This document shows positions 34,575 through 43,944 of a stretch of DNA of 64,000 nucleotides, one piece after another (the stretch's first letter is position 1; each line of letters begins with the position of its first letter). The stretch is from JBGSUZ01 sp964404895 (GTDB lineage Bacteria; Bacillota; Clostridia; Peptostreptococcales; Acidaminobacteraceae), in NCBI GenBank assembly GCA_964404895.1, contig CAYOLV010000007.1, positions 62,001 through 126,000 of the forward strand. The letters run 5' to 3'. The position numbers and the translations under genes were made by a program. The notes beneath the pieces are model-generated. The model was not told the origin of the DNA. It did not search any database and saw only the letters and a list, made by a program, of their open reading frames with translations.

Positions 34575-34604
34575 AAAAATCCGGACGATGTTCGGATTTT
34601 TTTT
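34575..34604 (+). terminator. Terminator after the RCC1 gene
   Basis: AAAAATCCG / CGGATTTTT stem ending in T8. Confidence 0.88.
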
Positions 34605-34636
34605 CGTATTGTTCACAAAATGTCACCTTTCTCTAC

Positions 34637-34664
34637 TTGCATTAAGAATAAAATATGGTATAGT
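34637..34664 (+). promoter_or_regulatory. Promoter of pyc
   Basis: TTGCAT (34637-34642), 16 bases, TATAGT (34659-34664). It implies a leader of about 100 bases before pyc in which I see no recognisable switch. Confidence 0.55.
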
Positions 34665-34774
34665 AGTTTAAAAAGTTTGATTTATTAAGTTATCCGCGAA
34701 TAAAATTAATTTAATTAGGTGATAGCGAACAATGGTAAATCAGCTCGACCAAATGAAAGGTAGGGAGAAGTGAT

Positions 34775-37700
34775 ATGAGAACAGTACAGAAGTTTCAGAA
34801 AGTCCTCGTTGCCAACCGAGGAGAAATTGCCATTCGGGTTTTTCGTGCCTGTGCAGAATTAGGCATTAGAAGTGTTTCCATTTATACGGCTGAAGACAAA
34901 AATGCCTTGTTCCGTCTTAAAGCAGACGAATCTTACTTGATCGGAAAGAACAAAGGACCAGTTGCCGCCTATTTAGATATAGACGAAATTATCAAACTGG
35001 CAGTCAAAAAAGGGGTAGACGCCATTCACCCAGGTTATGGATTTTTGTCAGAGAACCCTGAATTCGTTAAAAAATGTGAAGAGGCAGGGATTGTATTCAT
35101 CGGACCGGACGTGAACATGATGAATCAATTGGGTGACAAAATCAAAAGTAAACAAGTGGCAATCGGAGCCAATGTTCCGGTCATTCCAGGGGTCGAAAAG
35201 CCTATTGAAACCGATGAAGAAGCCATCGAGTTCGCTAAAAGAGCGGGTTATCCAATCATTTTAAAAGCCTCAGCAGGAGGCGGCGGCAGAGGCATGCGAA
35301 TTGTCCACGAAGAGTCAGAGCTCTTAAGCGCCTTTCACAGTGCAAAAAGTGAAGCGAAAAAGGCGTTTGGCATAGAAGACGTTTTCGTTGAAAAATATTT
35401 GGACAAACCTAAACATATCGAAGTACAAATTTTAGGCGATTCCCATGGCAATTTAGTGCACCTCTATGAAAGAGACTGTTCTATTCAGCGCAGACATCAA
35501 AAATTAATTGAGTTTTCACCAGCCCTTTGTCTGACAGAGGAACAAAGAGCTCGTATCTGTGAAGACGCACTGAAAATTGCCAGAGCTGTAAACTATCAAA
35601 ATGCAGGAACTTGTGAGTTTTTAGTTGATCAAAACGGTCACCATTACTTCATTGAAATGAACCCAAGAATTCAAGTGGAGCATACGGTAACAGAAATGGT
35701 CACGGGTATCGACTTGGTTCAGGCTCAAATACTGGTGGCTGAGGGCTATTCTTTAGACAGCCCTGAAATAGGCATTCCAAGTCAGGAATCTATTCATTTG
35801 AACGGCTACGCTATTCAGTGCCGTGTGACCACAGAAGATCCAGTTAATCATTTTGCCCCAGACACAGGTAAAATGGATGTTTATAGAACGGGCGGCGGAT
35901 TTGGTATTCGTCTTGACGGTGGGAATGGCTTTACTGGAGCGGAAATCAGTCCTTACTACGACAGTTTATTGGTAAAGAGTACCGCCTGGTCAAGAACTTT
36001 TGAAGACGCCATCCGAAAGCAAATCAGATCCATTAAAGAAATCCGAGTGGAAGGCGTTAAAACCAATACAGGATTTTTAATCAATGTGCTCAATCACGAA
36101 ATTTTCCAGCGTGGGGCATGTGACACAGGCTTTATAGCGGAAAACAAAGACTTGTTCGATATTCGTCCAAAAGCGGATATTGAGCTGAGAGTCCTTAACT
36201 ACCTTGGGAATAAGGTGGTCAATGAAAGAGAAGGGGAACGCTTTGATTTTGATGTGGCGAAAGCCCCTAAATATGATACAGAGCAAGTGCTCTACGGTAC
36301 TAAAAATATTCTGGACGATGAAGGTGCAGAGGGTTTAGTCAAATGGATCAAAGGTCAGAATAAGCTGCTTTTAACCGATACGACAATGAGAGACGCCCAT
36401 CAATCGTTAATGGCTACCCGCCTTAGAACCAACGATATGACCCGTGTAGCCAGAGCTACTGCTCATTTGGCACCAGATCTATTCTCACTTGAAATGTGGG
36501 GAGGGGCTACTTTTGACGTAGCTTACAGATACCTTCACGAAGATCCTTGGGAAAGACTGAGATTGCTCAGAGAACGCATTCCAAACGTCCTCTTCCAAAT
36601 GTTGATAAGAGGGGCAAATGGCGTGGGGTATAAGAATTACCCAGACAATGTAGTCAGAGCGCTGATTCAAAAATCAGCCAGTAATGGTATAGACGTCTTT
36701 AGAATATTTGATTCCCTGAACTGGTTAAAAGGGATGGAAGTTGCTATTGACGAAGTATTAAAAACTGGAAAAGTAGCCGAAGCCTGTATTTGTTATACGG
36801 GAGATATTTTAGATGACCGCAGAGACAAGTACAGCCTTCAATATTATGTGAATATGGCAAAGGAAATCGAAAAGACAGGGGCTCATATTTTGGCGATTAA
36901 AGATATGTCAGCACTGCTCAAGCCATATGCCGCCTTCAAATTAGTTTCCACATTAAAAGAAGCGGTGGATATGCCAATTCATATTCATACTCATGATACG
37001 ACCGGGAATGGGGTTGCAACAATCCTCATGGCAGCGGAAGCTGGGGCTGATATTGTAGACACTGCATTCAACGCTATGTCGGGACTCACTTCTCAGCCTG
37101 CGCTGAACTCTGTAGTGGCAGCGCTGAAAAATACGGCGAGAGACACCGCCATCGACTTAGGGTCTATAGAGAAACTCAACGACTACTGGTCAAATGTAAG
37201 ACCGATCTACGGCCAATTTGAAACAGATCTGAAAGCCAGCACAGCAGAAATTTATAAATATGAAATTCCAGGTGGACAGTATTCTAACTTGAAACCTCAG
37301 GTAGAGAGTTTTGGCCTTGGACATCGCTTTAACGAAGTGAAAGAAATGTACAAAACAGTGAATCACATGTTTGGTGATATTGTGAAAGTCACTCCTTCTA
37401 GCAAAGCAGTTGGAGATATGGCCATCTTCATGATTCAAAATAATCTTGACGAGAATAATATTCTTGTAAAGGGAGCAGACTTGGCCTACCCAGACTCAGT
37501 GGTTTCTTATTTTGGCGGCATGATGGGTCAACCTCAAGGCGGTTTCCCTAAAGATTTGCAAAAACTGGTTTTAAAAGGTGAAAAGGCTATTGAATGTCGA
37601 CCAGGCGAACTCCTTGAACCCGAAGATTTTGAAGGGCACAAAATCATGCTCGAAGCTAAATACGGGCGTCCTTTTACTGAAGAGGAACTGATCAGTTACG

Positions 37701-38212
37701 CCCTTTATCCAAAAGTGTTTGAAGAGTATTTAAGCTATATCAGTCAAAATGGAGATTTTTCTAAAATGAGATCGGCTATTTTCTTCCACGGGATTTCCGA
37801 GGGCGAAACGGGAGATGTTCATTTGGAAGAAGGAAAGATTTTGGCAATCAAGCTCCTTGAAATCAGTAAAATGACCGACTATGGGACGCGAAGAGTCATC
37901 TTTGAAGTCAATGGCAACAGACGTGAGGTCGAAATCAAAGACAAGGCCAGCAGAGTGGTAGAAGAACGGGCAACCGTTGTATTGGCTGATCCAAAGAATC
38001 CTTTAGAAATTGGGTCATCTATTCCGGGAACCTTGACTAAAGTTTTGGTAGGCGTTGGAGATAAAGTGAGCGAAAATCAATCAATTGCTGTTATTGAAGC
38101 CATGAAAATGGAGACGGTTATTACTGCACCTGTTGCGGGGACTGTTCTCACTGTTCACGTCAACGAGTTGACACCTTTAAAATCTGGTGAATTGATTATT
38201 ACACTCAAATAG
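34775..38212 (+). CDS. pyc: Pyruvate carboxylase
   Basis: 1145-residue biotin enzyme making oxaloacetate from pyruvate, bicarbonate and ATP. Biotin carboxylase domain (1-450): KVLVANRGEIAIRVFRA, ATP-grasp loop GGGGRGMRIV, EMNPRIQVEHTVTEM. Carboxyltransferase domain (about 530-800): TTMRDAHQSLMATRLRT, MWGGATFDVAYRYL, HIHTHDTTGNG. A PYC-type oligomerisation region follows. The C-terminal biotinyl domain has EAMKMET. Full-length single-chain form. It has its own promoter and terminator. It replenishes C4 acids in a fermentative metabolism. Confidence 0.98.
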   Translation: MRTVQKFQKVLVANRGEIAIRVFRACAELGIRSVSIYTAEDKNALFRLKADESYLIGKNKGPVAAYLDIDEIIKLAVKKGVDAIHPGYGFLSENPEFVKKCEEAGIVFIGPDVNMMNQLGDKIKSKQVAIGANVPVIPGVEKPIETDEEAIEFAKRAGYPIILKASAGGGGRGMRIVHEESELLSAFHSAKSEAKKAFGIEDVFVEKYLDKPKHIEVQILGDSHGNLVHLYERDCSIQRRHQKLIEFSPALCLTEEQRARICEDALKIARAVNYQNAGTCEFLVDQNGHHYFIEMNPRIQVEHTVTEMVTGIDLVQAQILVAEGYSLDSPEIGIPSQESIHLNGYAIQCRVTTEDPVNHFAPDTGKMDVYRTGGGFGIRLDGGNGFTGAEISPYYDSLLVKSTAWSRTFEDAIRKQIRSIKEIRVEGVKTNTGFLINVLNHEIFQRGACDTGFIAENKDLFDIRPKADIELRVLNYLGNKVVNEREGERFDFDVAKAPKYDTEQVLYGTKNILDDEGAEGLVKWIKGQNKLLLTDTTMRDAHQSLMATRLRTNDMTRVARATAHLAPDLFSLEMWGGATFDVAYRYLHEDPWERLRLLRERIPNVLFQMLIRGANGVGYKNYPDNVVRALIQKSASNGIDVFRIFDSLNWLKGMEVAIDEVLKTGKVAEACICYTGDILDDRRDKYSLQYYVNMAKEIEKTGAHILAIKDMSALLKPYAAFKLVSTLKEAVDMPIHIHTHDTTGNGVATILMAAEAGADIVDTAFNAMSGLTSQPALNSVVAALKNTARDTAIDLGSIEKLNDYWSNVRPIYGQFETDLKASTAEIYKYEIPGGQYSNLKPQVESFGLGHRFNEVKEMYKTVNHMFGDIVKVTPSSKAVGDMAIFMIQNNLDENNILVKGADLAYPDSVVSYFGGMMGQPQGGFPKDLQKLVLKGEKAIECRPGELLEPEDFEGHKIMLEAKYGRPFTEEELISYALYPKVFEEYLSYISQNGDFSKMRSAIFFHGISEGETGDVHLEEGKILAIKLLEISKMTDYGTRRVIFEVNGNRREVEIKDKASRVVEERATVVLADPKNPLEIGSSIPGTLTKVLVGVGDKVSENQSIAVIEAMKMETVITAPVAGTVLTVHVNELTPLKSGELIITLK

Positions 38213-38235
38213 GGTATCTTTAAGTATAGAAACCC

Positions 38236-38268
38236 AAAAGCCTGCTTAGGATTCTAAGCAGGCTTTTT
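38236..38268 (+). terminator. Terminator of pyc
   Basis: AAAAGCCTGCTTAG / CTAAGCAGGCTTTTT, a 14-bp perfect stem with a 4-nt loop and a T-run. Confidence 0.93.
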
Positions 38269-38335
38269 GAATATTGTCCATTTCTTTGGGTATGTAATAT
38301 AGCATCATAAGCCGTTTTATTTGGGAGGAATTGCA

Positions 38336-39898
38336 GTGAACGACGATCTTTTATTCGCACACGAAGAGTCATCTGAAAAGCATATCATTGCAAGTACTGA
38401 TCAGGCTAGCGCTGCAAATCTGGGAAATTGGAAAGTGCTCATTGCTGACGATGAAGAAGAAGTTCATGCAATGACCAAGATGGTATTGAAAAAATTTGAG
38501 TTTGATGGCAGAAAGTTAGAGCTTTTAAGCGCTTATTCAGGTGCGGAAACCCTGACTATGATGAAAGCCCATTCAGATATTGCCATACTCCTTTTAGATG
38601 TGGTAATGGAAAGGGATAACAGCGGCTTGGAAGTGGTCAAACGCATCCGAGAAGAGTTGTGCAATCCTTTTGTCAGGATTATTTTAAGGACGGGTCAGCC
38701 AGGACAAGCGCCAGAAGAAGACGTGATCAGGCATTATGACATCAACGATTATAAATCTAAAACGGAATTGACCGTCCAAAAGCTGTATACGTCAATGATT
38801 GCTTCTTTGAGAGCTTTTAAGGATATGAAGACCATTGAGTTTAGTCGGATTGGCTTGGAGCACATTGTTAAATCCACTCGGGTTTTATTCATAGAAAAGA
38901 CCATTGGGGGCTTTTCTCAGGTTGCACTTCAAAGCACCATTGAACTCTTAGGCATTGACCCTGACCGTACCGATTACAAAGGTTCGGGCTTTATTGCGCT
39001 TAAAAAAGCAGGGGAATATGAGATTATCAGTGCAGTGGGAGAATACGAACAGTATTTGGGTTTGTCCACCGTTTTGACAGAGGGCAATGAGTTTATTCAG
39101 AGCCATTATAATCAAGTGGACATGAACGAATGCTTTTTTGTGGATCACAAACTCTTGGCGAAATACGATGCCAGTGATCGATTTGAACTGATTTTATACA
39201 TTGAAGGCAATCGAAATTTCAATGAGTTTGATCGGTATTTGTTGAGAACCTTCTCGTCCAATTTATCCATTGGTTTTGACAATATCTTTTTAAACGATGA
39301 AATCATTGACACCCAGCGAGAAGTTATTTTTACCTTAGGGGAAATTGTTGAGACCAGATCTAAAGAAACTGCGAACCATGTTAGACGGGTGGCAGAATAT
39401 TCCTATATATTAGGTTCTGCGGCGGGGCTTTCAGATGAGGAAGCCAATATTTTAAGACTGGCTTCTCCAATGCACGACATTGGAAAAATTGGGATCCCAG
39501 ATCATATTTTGAACAAGCCTGGAAAGTTGACCCCAGAAGAGTTTGAAGTGATCAAATCTCATACGCAAATGGGATTTGAAATATTAAAACAGTCTGGGAG
39601 AAAAATCATGAAGTCCGCGGCCACAATTGCTTTACAGCATCATGAAAGATGGGATGGCACAGGTTACCCTAACGGAATTGCTGGAGAGGATATTCTCATC
39701 ATTAGTCGAATTACCTCTATTGCAGATGTTTTTGATGCACTGGGACATAAACGGGTCTATAAAGAGGCCTGGCAAGAAAGTGAAATTTTGGACTACATGA
39801 AAGAACAATCTGGTAAAATGTTTGATCCAAGATTGGTAGAAATTCTGTTTGAAAATTTGGAAAGACTTAATGAAATTAAACAACAATACCCAGATTGA
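38336..39898 (+). CDS. Response regulator with DUF3369-like region and HD-GYP phosphodiesterase
   Basis: 520 residues. A receiver (about 30-155, Asp in ILLLDVVMERDNSGLEVV) is followed by a region matching the DUF3369 pattern (about 165-310), then an HD-GYP domain (about 325-510). The HD-GYP domain shows HVRRVAEYSYILG, HDIGKIGIPD, HH in ALQHHERWDGTGYPNG and DVFDALGHKRVYK; the GYP appears as GTGYPNG. These enzymes hydrolyse c-di-GMP. GGGAGG selects the GTG at 38336. A PilZ gene follows at 44 bp, forming a c-di-GMP module. Confidence 0.93.
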   Translation: MNDDLLFAHEESSEKHIIASTDQASAANLGNWKVLIADDEEEVHAMTKMVLKKFEFDGRKLELLSAYSGAETLTMMKAHSDIAILLLDVVMERDNSGLEVVKRIREELCNPFVRIILRTGQPGQAPEEDVIRHYDINDYKSKTELTVQKLYTSMIASLRAFKDMKTIEFSRIGLEHIVKSTRVLFIEKTIGGFSQVALQSTIELLGIDPDRTDYKGSGFIALKKAGEYEIISAVGEYEQYLGLSTVLTEGNEFIQSHYNQVDMNECFFVDHKLLAKYDASDRFELILYIEGNRNFNEFDRYLLRTFSSNLSIGFDNIFLNDEIIDTQREVIFTLGEIVETRSKETANHVRRVAEYSYILGSAAGLSDEEANILRLASPMHDIGKIGIPDHILNKPGKLTPEEFEVIKSHTQMGFEILKQSGRKIMKSAATIALQHHERWDGTGYPNGIAGEDILIISRITSIADVFDALGHKRVYKEAWQESEILDYMKEQSGKMFDPRLVEILFENLERLNEIKQQYPD

Positions 39899-39942
39899 TA
39901 TGATATAATATGAGAAGTCCAATACTATGATGAGGTGATTAA

Positions 39943-40284
39943 ATGAGTGAACGTAGACTCGCAGACAGACTGCCGGTAAATATCAGTTTAAAAATTGAAT
40001 CCTTATATAGACAAGATCATGACATTTTAGAAGACATCAATGAAAGCATTGTGGTTCAGAACATCTCCAAAACGGGCCTTGGTTTTGAAGCTTCGCATGA
40101 ACTGCCCTTGAATTATTATTTCAATGCACATATAACTATTGATCAGGAAAAACACTTTTTCGGCGTATTAAAAATTATCCGTAAAGAAGTCAGCGAGAAT
40201 CTGTTTTTCTATGGATGTGAGTTTGTTGGCTTAGCCAGTGTCCTCAGTTCATATATTGATGAGTATCAAAGAGAAATAGATTAG
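39943..40284 (+). CDS. PilZ domain c-di-GMP receptor
   Basis: 113 residues. The N-terminal RRLADRLPVNI supplies the RxxxR element and NISKTGLGF the (D/N)xSxxG element of c-di-GMP-binding PilZ domains. A single-domain protein, so it probably acts by docking to a partner such as a motility or export machine. It follows the HD-GYP regulator, so degradation and sensing of the same messenger are encoded together. Confidence 0.88.
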   Translation: MSERRLADRLPVNISLKIESLYRQDHDILEDINESIVVQNISKTGLGFEASHELPLNYYFNAHITIDQEKHFFGVLKIIRKEVSENLFFYGCEFVGLASVLSSYIDEYQREID

Positions 40285-40309
40285 CGCCAAAGTAAATAGG
40301 TAAACATAT

Positions 40310-40351
40310 AAAAAGCGTCGGGTTTTTAATCCGACGCTTTAAATCTTTTTT
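40310..40351. terminator. Bidirectional terminator between pilZ and the SulP gene
   Basis: AAAGCGTCGG / CCGACGCTTT with A-runs on one side and T-runs on the other, lying between convergent genes. Confidence 0.88.
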
Positions 40352-40362
40352 GTCACGGGTTA

Positions 40363-42123
40363 CTATTTATCTTTATTCTTTGTTTGTTGTTTGTGATAAA
40401 TATCTGCGACAGAGGTACCAATCAAAACTTCGTGATTTTCTGCAGTGGCTTGGCTGACTAAATTCTGATAGGTTTCTGCAAATGTCAAAGCAGCTTCGAA
40501 ATGCTCGAAGACGTTGTCTGACCCAAGTTCTGAAATAATACCAGCATTTTCTAAAACTTGGTAAGGCTGTTCTTTGAGTCCTGAAATAAGAATCCTGATT
40601 TTGTGCTTCTGACAATTGCGGATAAAGCGTTTTAAGGCGTGAACCGCAGTTGCATCCATGGCAGGGACTTTCCTGAGTCTTAAGATCAGGGTTTGAGTTT
40701 TCTTGCCGTCTAATTCGTTGATGACTTCTAAGAATTTATCGGCAGCACCAAAGAACAATGGTCCGCTGACTTCAAACACCTGAATGTGTTCAGGAAGGCG
40801 TTTAAAGATAGAAGCGTCAAAGGATGGTGTAAAGCTGTCGTCATCTTCTGCTCCGTCACGCGTCAACTCACTGACTTCTGTAACATCTGCCATACGTTTC
40901 ATGAAGAGCAATGCAGCTAAGACCATACCAATTTCAATGGCTTTAACTAAGTCGATGAGGATTGTTATAAAGAAAGTAATAAGTAAAACGGCCACATCGC
41001 TTTTTGGAGACTTAAGCAATGAGAGGAATTCTCGCCATTCACTCATATTGTAAGCGACAATGATTAAAATAGCAGCTAGAGCAGACAAGGGGACTAATTT
41101 TGCGAGGGGCATAAAGAGCACCATAATCAATAAAAGGGTAACGGCGTGAACCATACCGGCGACAGGTGTTCTACCGCCATTATTGATGTTGGTAACGGTT
41201 CTTGCAATAGCTCCCGTTGCTGGGATACCCCCGAAAAGACCAGAAGCCATATTGGCAATCCCTTGTCCAATTAATTCTGTGTTGGATCTGTGCTTGCCGC
41301 CTATCATACCATCTGCAACGACTGCTGAGAGCAGAGATTCAATAGACCCAAGAAGGGCAATGGTAAAAGCAGGGGCAATCAGGTATCTCATTTTTTCAAT
41401 GCTAAAAGCAGGCAAATGTGGCATAGGCAGTGCAGATGACAGTTCTCCGAACTTGCTGCCGATGGTCATGACCTCCATATGGGTCACTTGAACAATTAAA
41501 GTTGTAACAATCAATGCAACAAGAGAGCCTGGAACCTTGCTCCATTTTTTTGGCCAGAAAATGATGATGAGAATGGCGATAAGGCCAATCATTAGGGTTG
41601 GCAGATGAATGGTACCAATCGATTCAAAATAGACTTTCCACTTTTCTAGAAATTCTGCAGGTACTTTCTCAATGGTCAGTCCTAAAAAGTCCTTAATCTG
41701 AGAGGAAAAAATGGTTATTGCAATACCGCTGGTAAACCCTGTAGTGATGGGGAATGGAATAAATTTAATCACACTGCCCATCCTGAAAAGCCCCATGAGA
41801 ACCATCATAAAGCCACCCATCATGGTTGCCATAATGAGGCCGTCTAAGCCGTAATCTGCGACTATGCCATAGACGATGATCATGAAGGCACCTGTAGGGC
41901 CTCCGATTTGGACACGGCTCCCACCGAGAAATGAAATTAAGAAACCAGCAATAATTGCAGTATGAATACCCTTTTCTGGAGAAACGCCAGAGGCTATGGC
42001 AAGGGCGATAGAAAGTGGGAGTGCAACAATGGCTACAATAATACCCGCTGTTACATCGCTTAAGAATTCTTCTTTAGAATAGTTCTTGATAGTTGTAAAA
42101 AATTTTGGTCTAAATACGTTCAT
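40363..42123 (-). CDS. SulP-family anion transporter with STAS domain
   Basis: 586 residues. About 11-12 transmembrane helices occupy residues 1-410, including the SulP start region (VTAGIIVAIVALPLSIALAIASG), LGGSRVQIGGPTGAF, GGIPATGAIARTVTN and a late NMSEWREF. A C-terminal STAS domain follows (about 455-570, LILRLRKVPAMDATAVHAL). AAGGAGG selects the ATG at 42123, so the longer frame to 42186 is rejected. Substrates in this family include sulfate, bicarbonate and dicarboxylates, and the sequence does not decide. It is divergent from the acetate channel gene, sharing a 178-bp control region. Confidence 0.93.
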   Translation of the reverse strand: MNVFRPKFFTTIKNYSKEEFLSDVTAGIIVAIVALPLSIALAIASGVSPEKGIHTAIIAGFLISFLGGSRVQIGGPTGAFMIIVYGIVADYGLDGLIMATMMGGFMMVLMGLFRMGSVIKFIPFPITTGFTSGIAITIFSSQIKDFLGLTIEKVPAEFLEKWKVYFESIGTIHLPTLMIGLIAILIIIFWPKKWSKVPGSLVALIVTTLIVQVTHMEVMTIGSKFGELSSALPMPHLPAFSIEKMRYLIAPAFTIALLGSIESLLSAVVADGMIGGKHRSNTELIGQGIANMASGLFGGIPATGAIARTVTNINNGGRTPVAGMVHAVTLLLIMVLFMPLAKLVPLSALAAILIIVAYNMSEWREFLSLLKSPKSDVAVLLITFFITILIDLVKAIEIGMVLAALLFMKRMADVTEVSELTRDGAEDDDSFTPSFDASIFKRLPEHIQVFEVSGPLFFGAADKFLEVINELDGKKTQTLILRLRKVPAMDATAVHALKRFIRNCQKHKIRILISGLKEQPYQVLENAGIISELGSDNVFEHFEAALTFAETYQNLVSQATAENHEVLIGTSVADIYHKQQTKNKDK

Positions 42124-42189
42124 ATTACCTCCTTGTGATATATAAAAATTGTATGTTTTGGTAGGTCTCGGGGGTTGAGAAAACAATGA

Positions 42190-42218
42190 TTGACTTCAAA
42201 TTATGTAGTTGATATAAT
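42190..42218 (+). promoter_or_regulatory. SigA-type promoter of the acetate channel gene
   Basis: TTGACT (42190-42195), exactly 17 bases, TATAAT (42213-42218). It gives a leader of about 75 bases. Confidence 0.85.
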
Positions 42219-42301
42219 GGCTCAGTATATGTCTTATAATAATTATTAAATGAAGGAGGTAGCGGTTTTCGGCAGAACATCTGCTGGGAGTCCAACAACT
42301 T

Positions 42302-42922
42302 ATGAACAACGAAAAACAGTATGTTAGCGTTAAAACAGGTGATCCAAGTGCGCTAGGTCTCTTAGGTCTTGCTATTGTCACTTTGGTTGCATCTTCACAA
42401 AAACTTGGCATTACTGCAGAAGGCGTATCTTATGTATTGCCGTGGGCAATTTTCCTCGGTGCTTTCGCGCAATTATTTGCAAGTGCTCTCGACTTTAAAA
42501 AGGAAAATGCATTTGGCGGTACAGCGTTTGGCGGTTACGGATTATTTTGGTTAGGTGTTGGCATGAGCTGGATGATTAAATACGGTATGTTTGGCCAAGC
42601 TGCTAAAGATGCTGCAGATCCTCATCAATTAGGCTTTGCTTTCATAGGCTTCTTGATTTTCACAATCTTCATGACTCTAGGTGCAACGGTTACAAATAAA
42701 GTATTGTTTGCTATCTTCTTTATGATTGACTTCTTGTTCTTAGGTTTAGCGGGCAGCACATTAGGCATTATGCCTGAACTCATGCACCAAGTAGCAGCAT
42801 GGTCAGAACTGATCATCTCATTGCTCTCATTCTACTTGTGTGGTGCAAACATCTGTAATGGCCAATTTGGTTATGAATTCTTATGGATTGGCAAACCGAT
42901 GAACTTCTTCAAGAAAAAATAG
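42302..42922 (+). CDS. satP: Acetate uptake transporter (GPR1/FUN34/YaaH, SatP-like)
   Basis: 206 residues with six transmembrane helices. The family motif near the start (usually NPAPLGL) reads DPSALGLLGLA here, and helix-packing GG and FG motifs (FGGTAFGGYGLFWL) follow. Members move acetate or succinate with protons or act as channels. The start ATG has only GGGAG at 11 bases, while a perfect AAGGAGGT sits 42 bases upstream with no start codon in range. A terminator follows. Confidence 0.92.
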   Translation: MNNEKQYVSVKTGDPSALGLLGLAIVTLVASSQKLGITAEGVSYVLPWAIFLGAFAQLFASALDFKKENAFGGTAFGGYGLFWLGVGMSWMIKYGMFGQAAKDAADPHQLGFAFIGFLIFTIFMTLGATVTNKVLFAIFFMIDFLFLGLAGSTLGIMPELMHQVAAWSELIISLLSFYLCGANICNGQFGYEFLWIGKPMNFFKKK

Positions 42923-42967
42923 ATTCCCCAAGCCGAGTGGCTTACTGGGACAATTAAAAAAACTCAA

Positions 42968-43003
42968 GCAGCTTTTCTGAATAAGAAGAGCTGTTTTTTT
43001 TTC
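42968..43003 (+). terminator. Terminator of the acetate channel gene
   Basis: CAGCTTTTCT / AGAAGAGCTG stem with one internal mismatch, then T9. Confidence 0.85.
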
Positions 43004-43073
43004 GCACGATGCCCTTATTATATCAAAAAGTCGTATAATAGAGGGGATTAGTGAAGAAAAATGAGGTGAACAT

Positions 43074-43931
43074 ATGGAAACTAATGAACCGAAAATAGCA
43101 CTGGTTGTAGAAGGCGGCGCTATGCGCGGCATATTTGCGACGGGTGTGCTGGATGCATTCATGGAAGCAGATTTCAACCCCTTCAACATGTACTTAGGTG
43201 TTTCTGCAGGATCTACGGCCTTAGCGTCATACGTTGCGGGTATGTACAAGCGAAATTATAAAATCTTTACCCAATACTCTATAGGTGATGATTTTATCAG
43301 CTGGAAGAAATTCTTTAAAGGTGGCCATTTAGTGGATCTAGACTGGCTTTGGGAGGTCACCATTAGAGACATGAGACTAGACCTTGAAAAAATTTGTGAT
43401 GAAAGACACGATTTCTTCGTAGGTCTTACAGATGTCCAGACGGGAAAGGCTGTATTTGTAAAACCCACTGTTGATAATTTGGAAGAATTTACAAAAGCTT
43501 CAAGCGCTTTACCAATCATGTATCGAAAGCAGATTATGGTAGAGGGCAAGGTCTATGTAGATGGGGGTCTCGCTGCACCCATTCCTGTAGAAGAAGCTTT
43601 TAGACAAGGTGCTGAGAGAATCATGGTCATTCGTTCAAGACCAAAGTCTTATGTTATGGAAAGCAAGGCAGTCAATAGGCTCATGAGCAAGACCTTTCTA
43701 AGAAAATACCCTAAAGTGATTGAAGCTTATGAAGAACGGGCAGAAATCTATGCTAAATCCATAGCATTCATGCGCAACCCACCTTCTAGAATTAAAGTGA
43801 TGGAGATTAATCCGCCAGAGCATTTCCAAACAGAGAGACTGACTCAAGACTTGGTTTTGCTCAACGCAGACTATGAGTTGGGCAAGCAAGCAGGCAGAGA
43901 CGCCATGGCTGAGTTTTTAAAGCAAACCTAG
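43074..43931 (+). CDS. Patatin-like phospholipase family protein
   Basis: 285 residues. The catalytic dyad elements are intact: oxyanion loop EGGAMRGIFATGV, nucleophile Ser44 in GVSAGS, and Asp in the VDGGLAAPIP block near residue 163. No signal peptide, so it is cytoplasmic or membrane-associated. It resembles the RssA/YjjU group of bacterial patatin-like proteins. It stands alone with its own promoter region, and no terminator is obvious before the convergent YeiH gene. Confidence 0.92.
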   Translation: METNEPKIALVVEGGAMRGIFATGVLDAFMEADFNPFNMYLGVSAGSTALASYVAGMYKRNYKIFTQYSIGDDFISWKKFFKGGHLVDLDWLWEVTIRDMRLDLEKICDERHDFFVGLTDVQTGKAVFVKPTVDNLEEFTKASSALPIMYRKQIMVEGKVYVDGGLAAPIPVEEAFRQGAERIMVIRSRPKSYVMESKAVNRLMSKTFLRKYPKVIEAYEERAEIYAKSIAFMRNPPSRIKVMEINPPEHFQTERLTQDLVLLNADYELGKQAGRDAMAEFLKQT

Positions 43932-43944
43932 ACCAAACTGGTTA

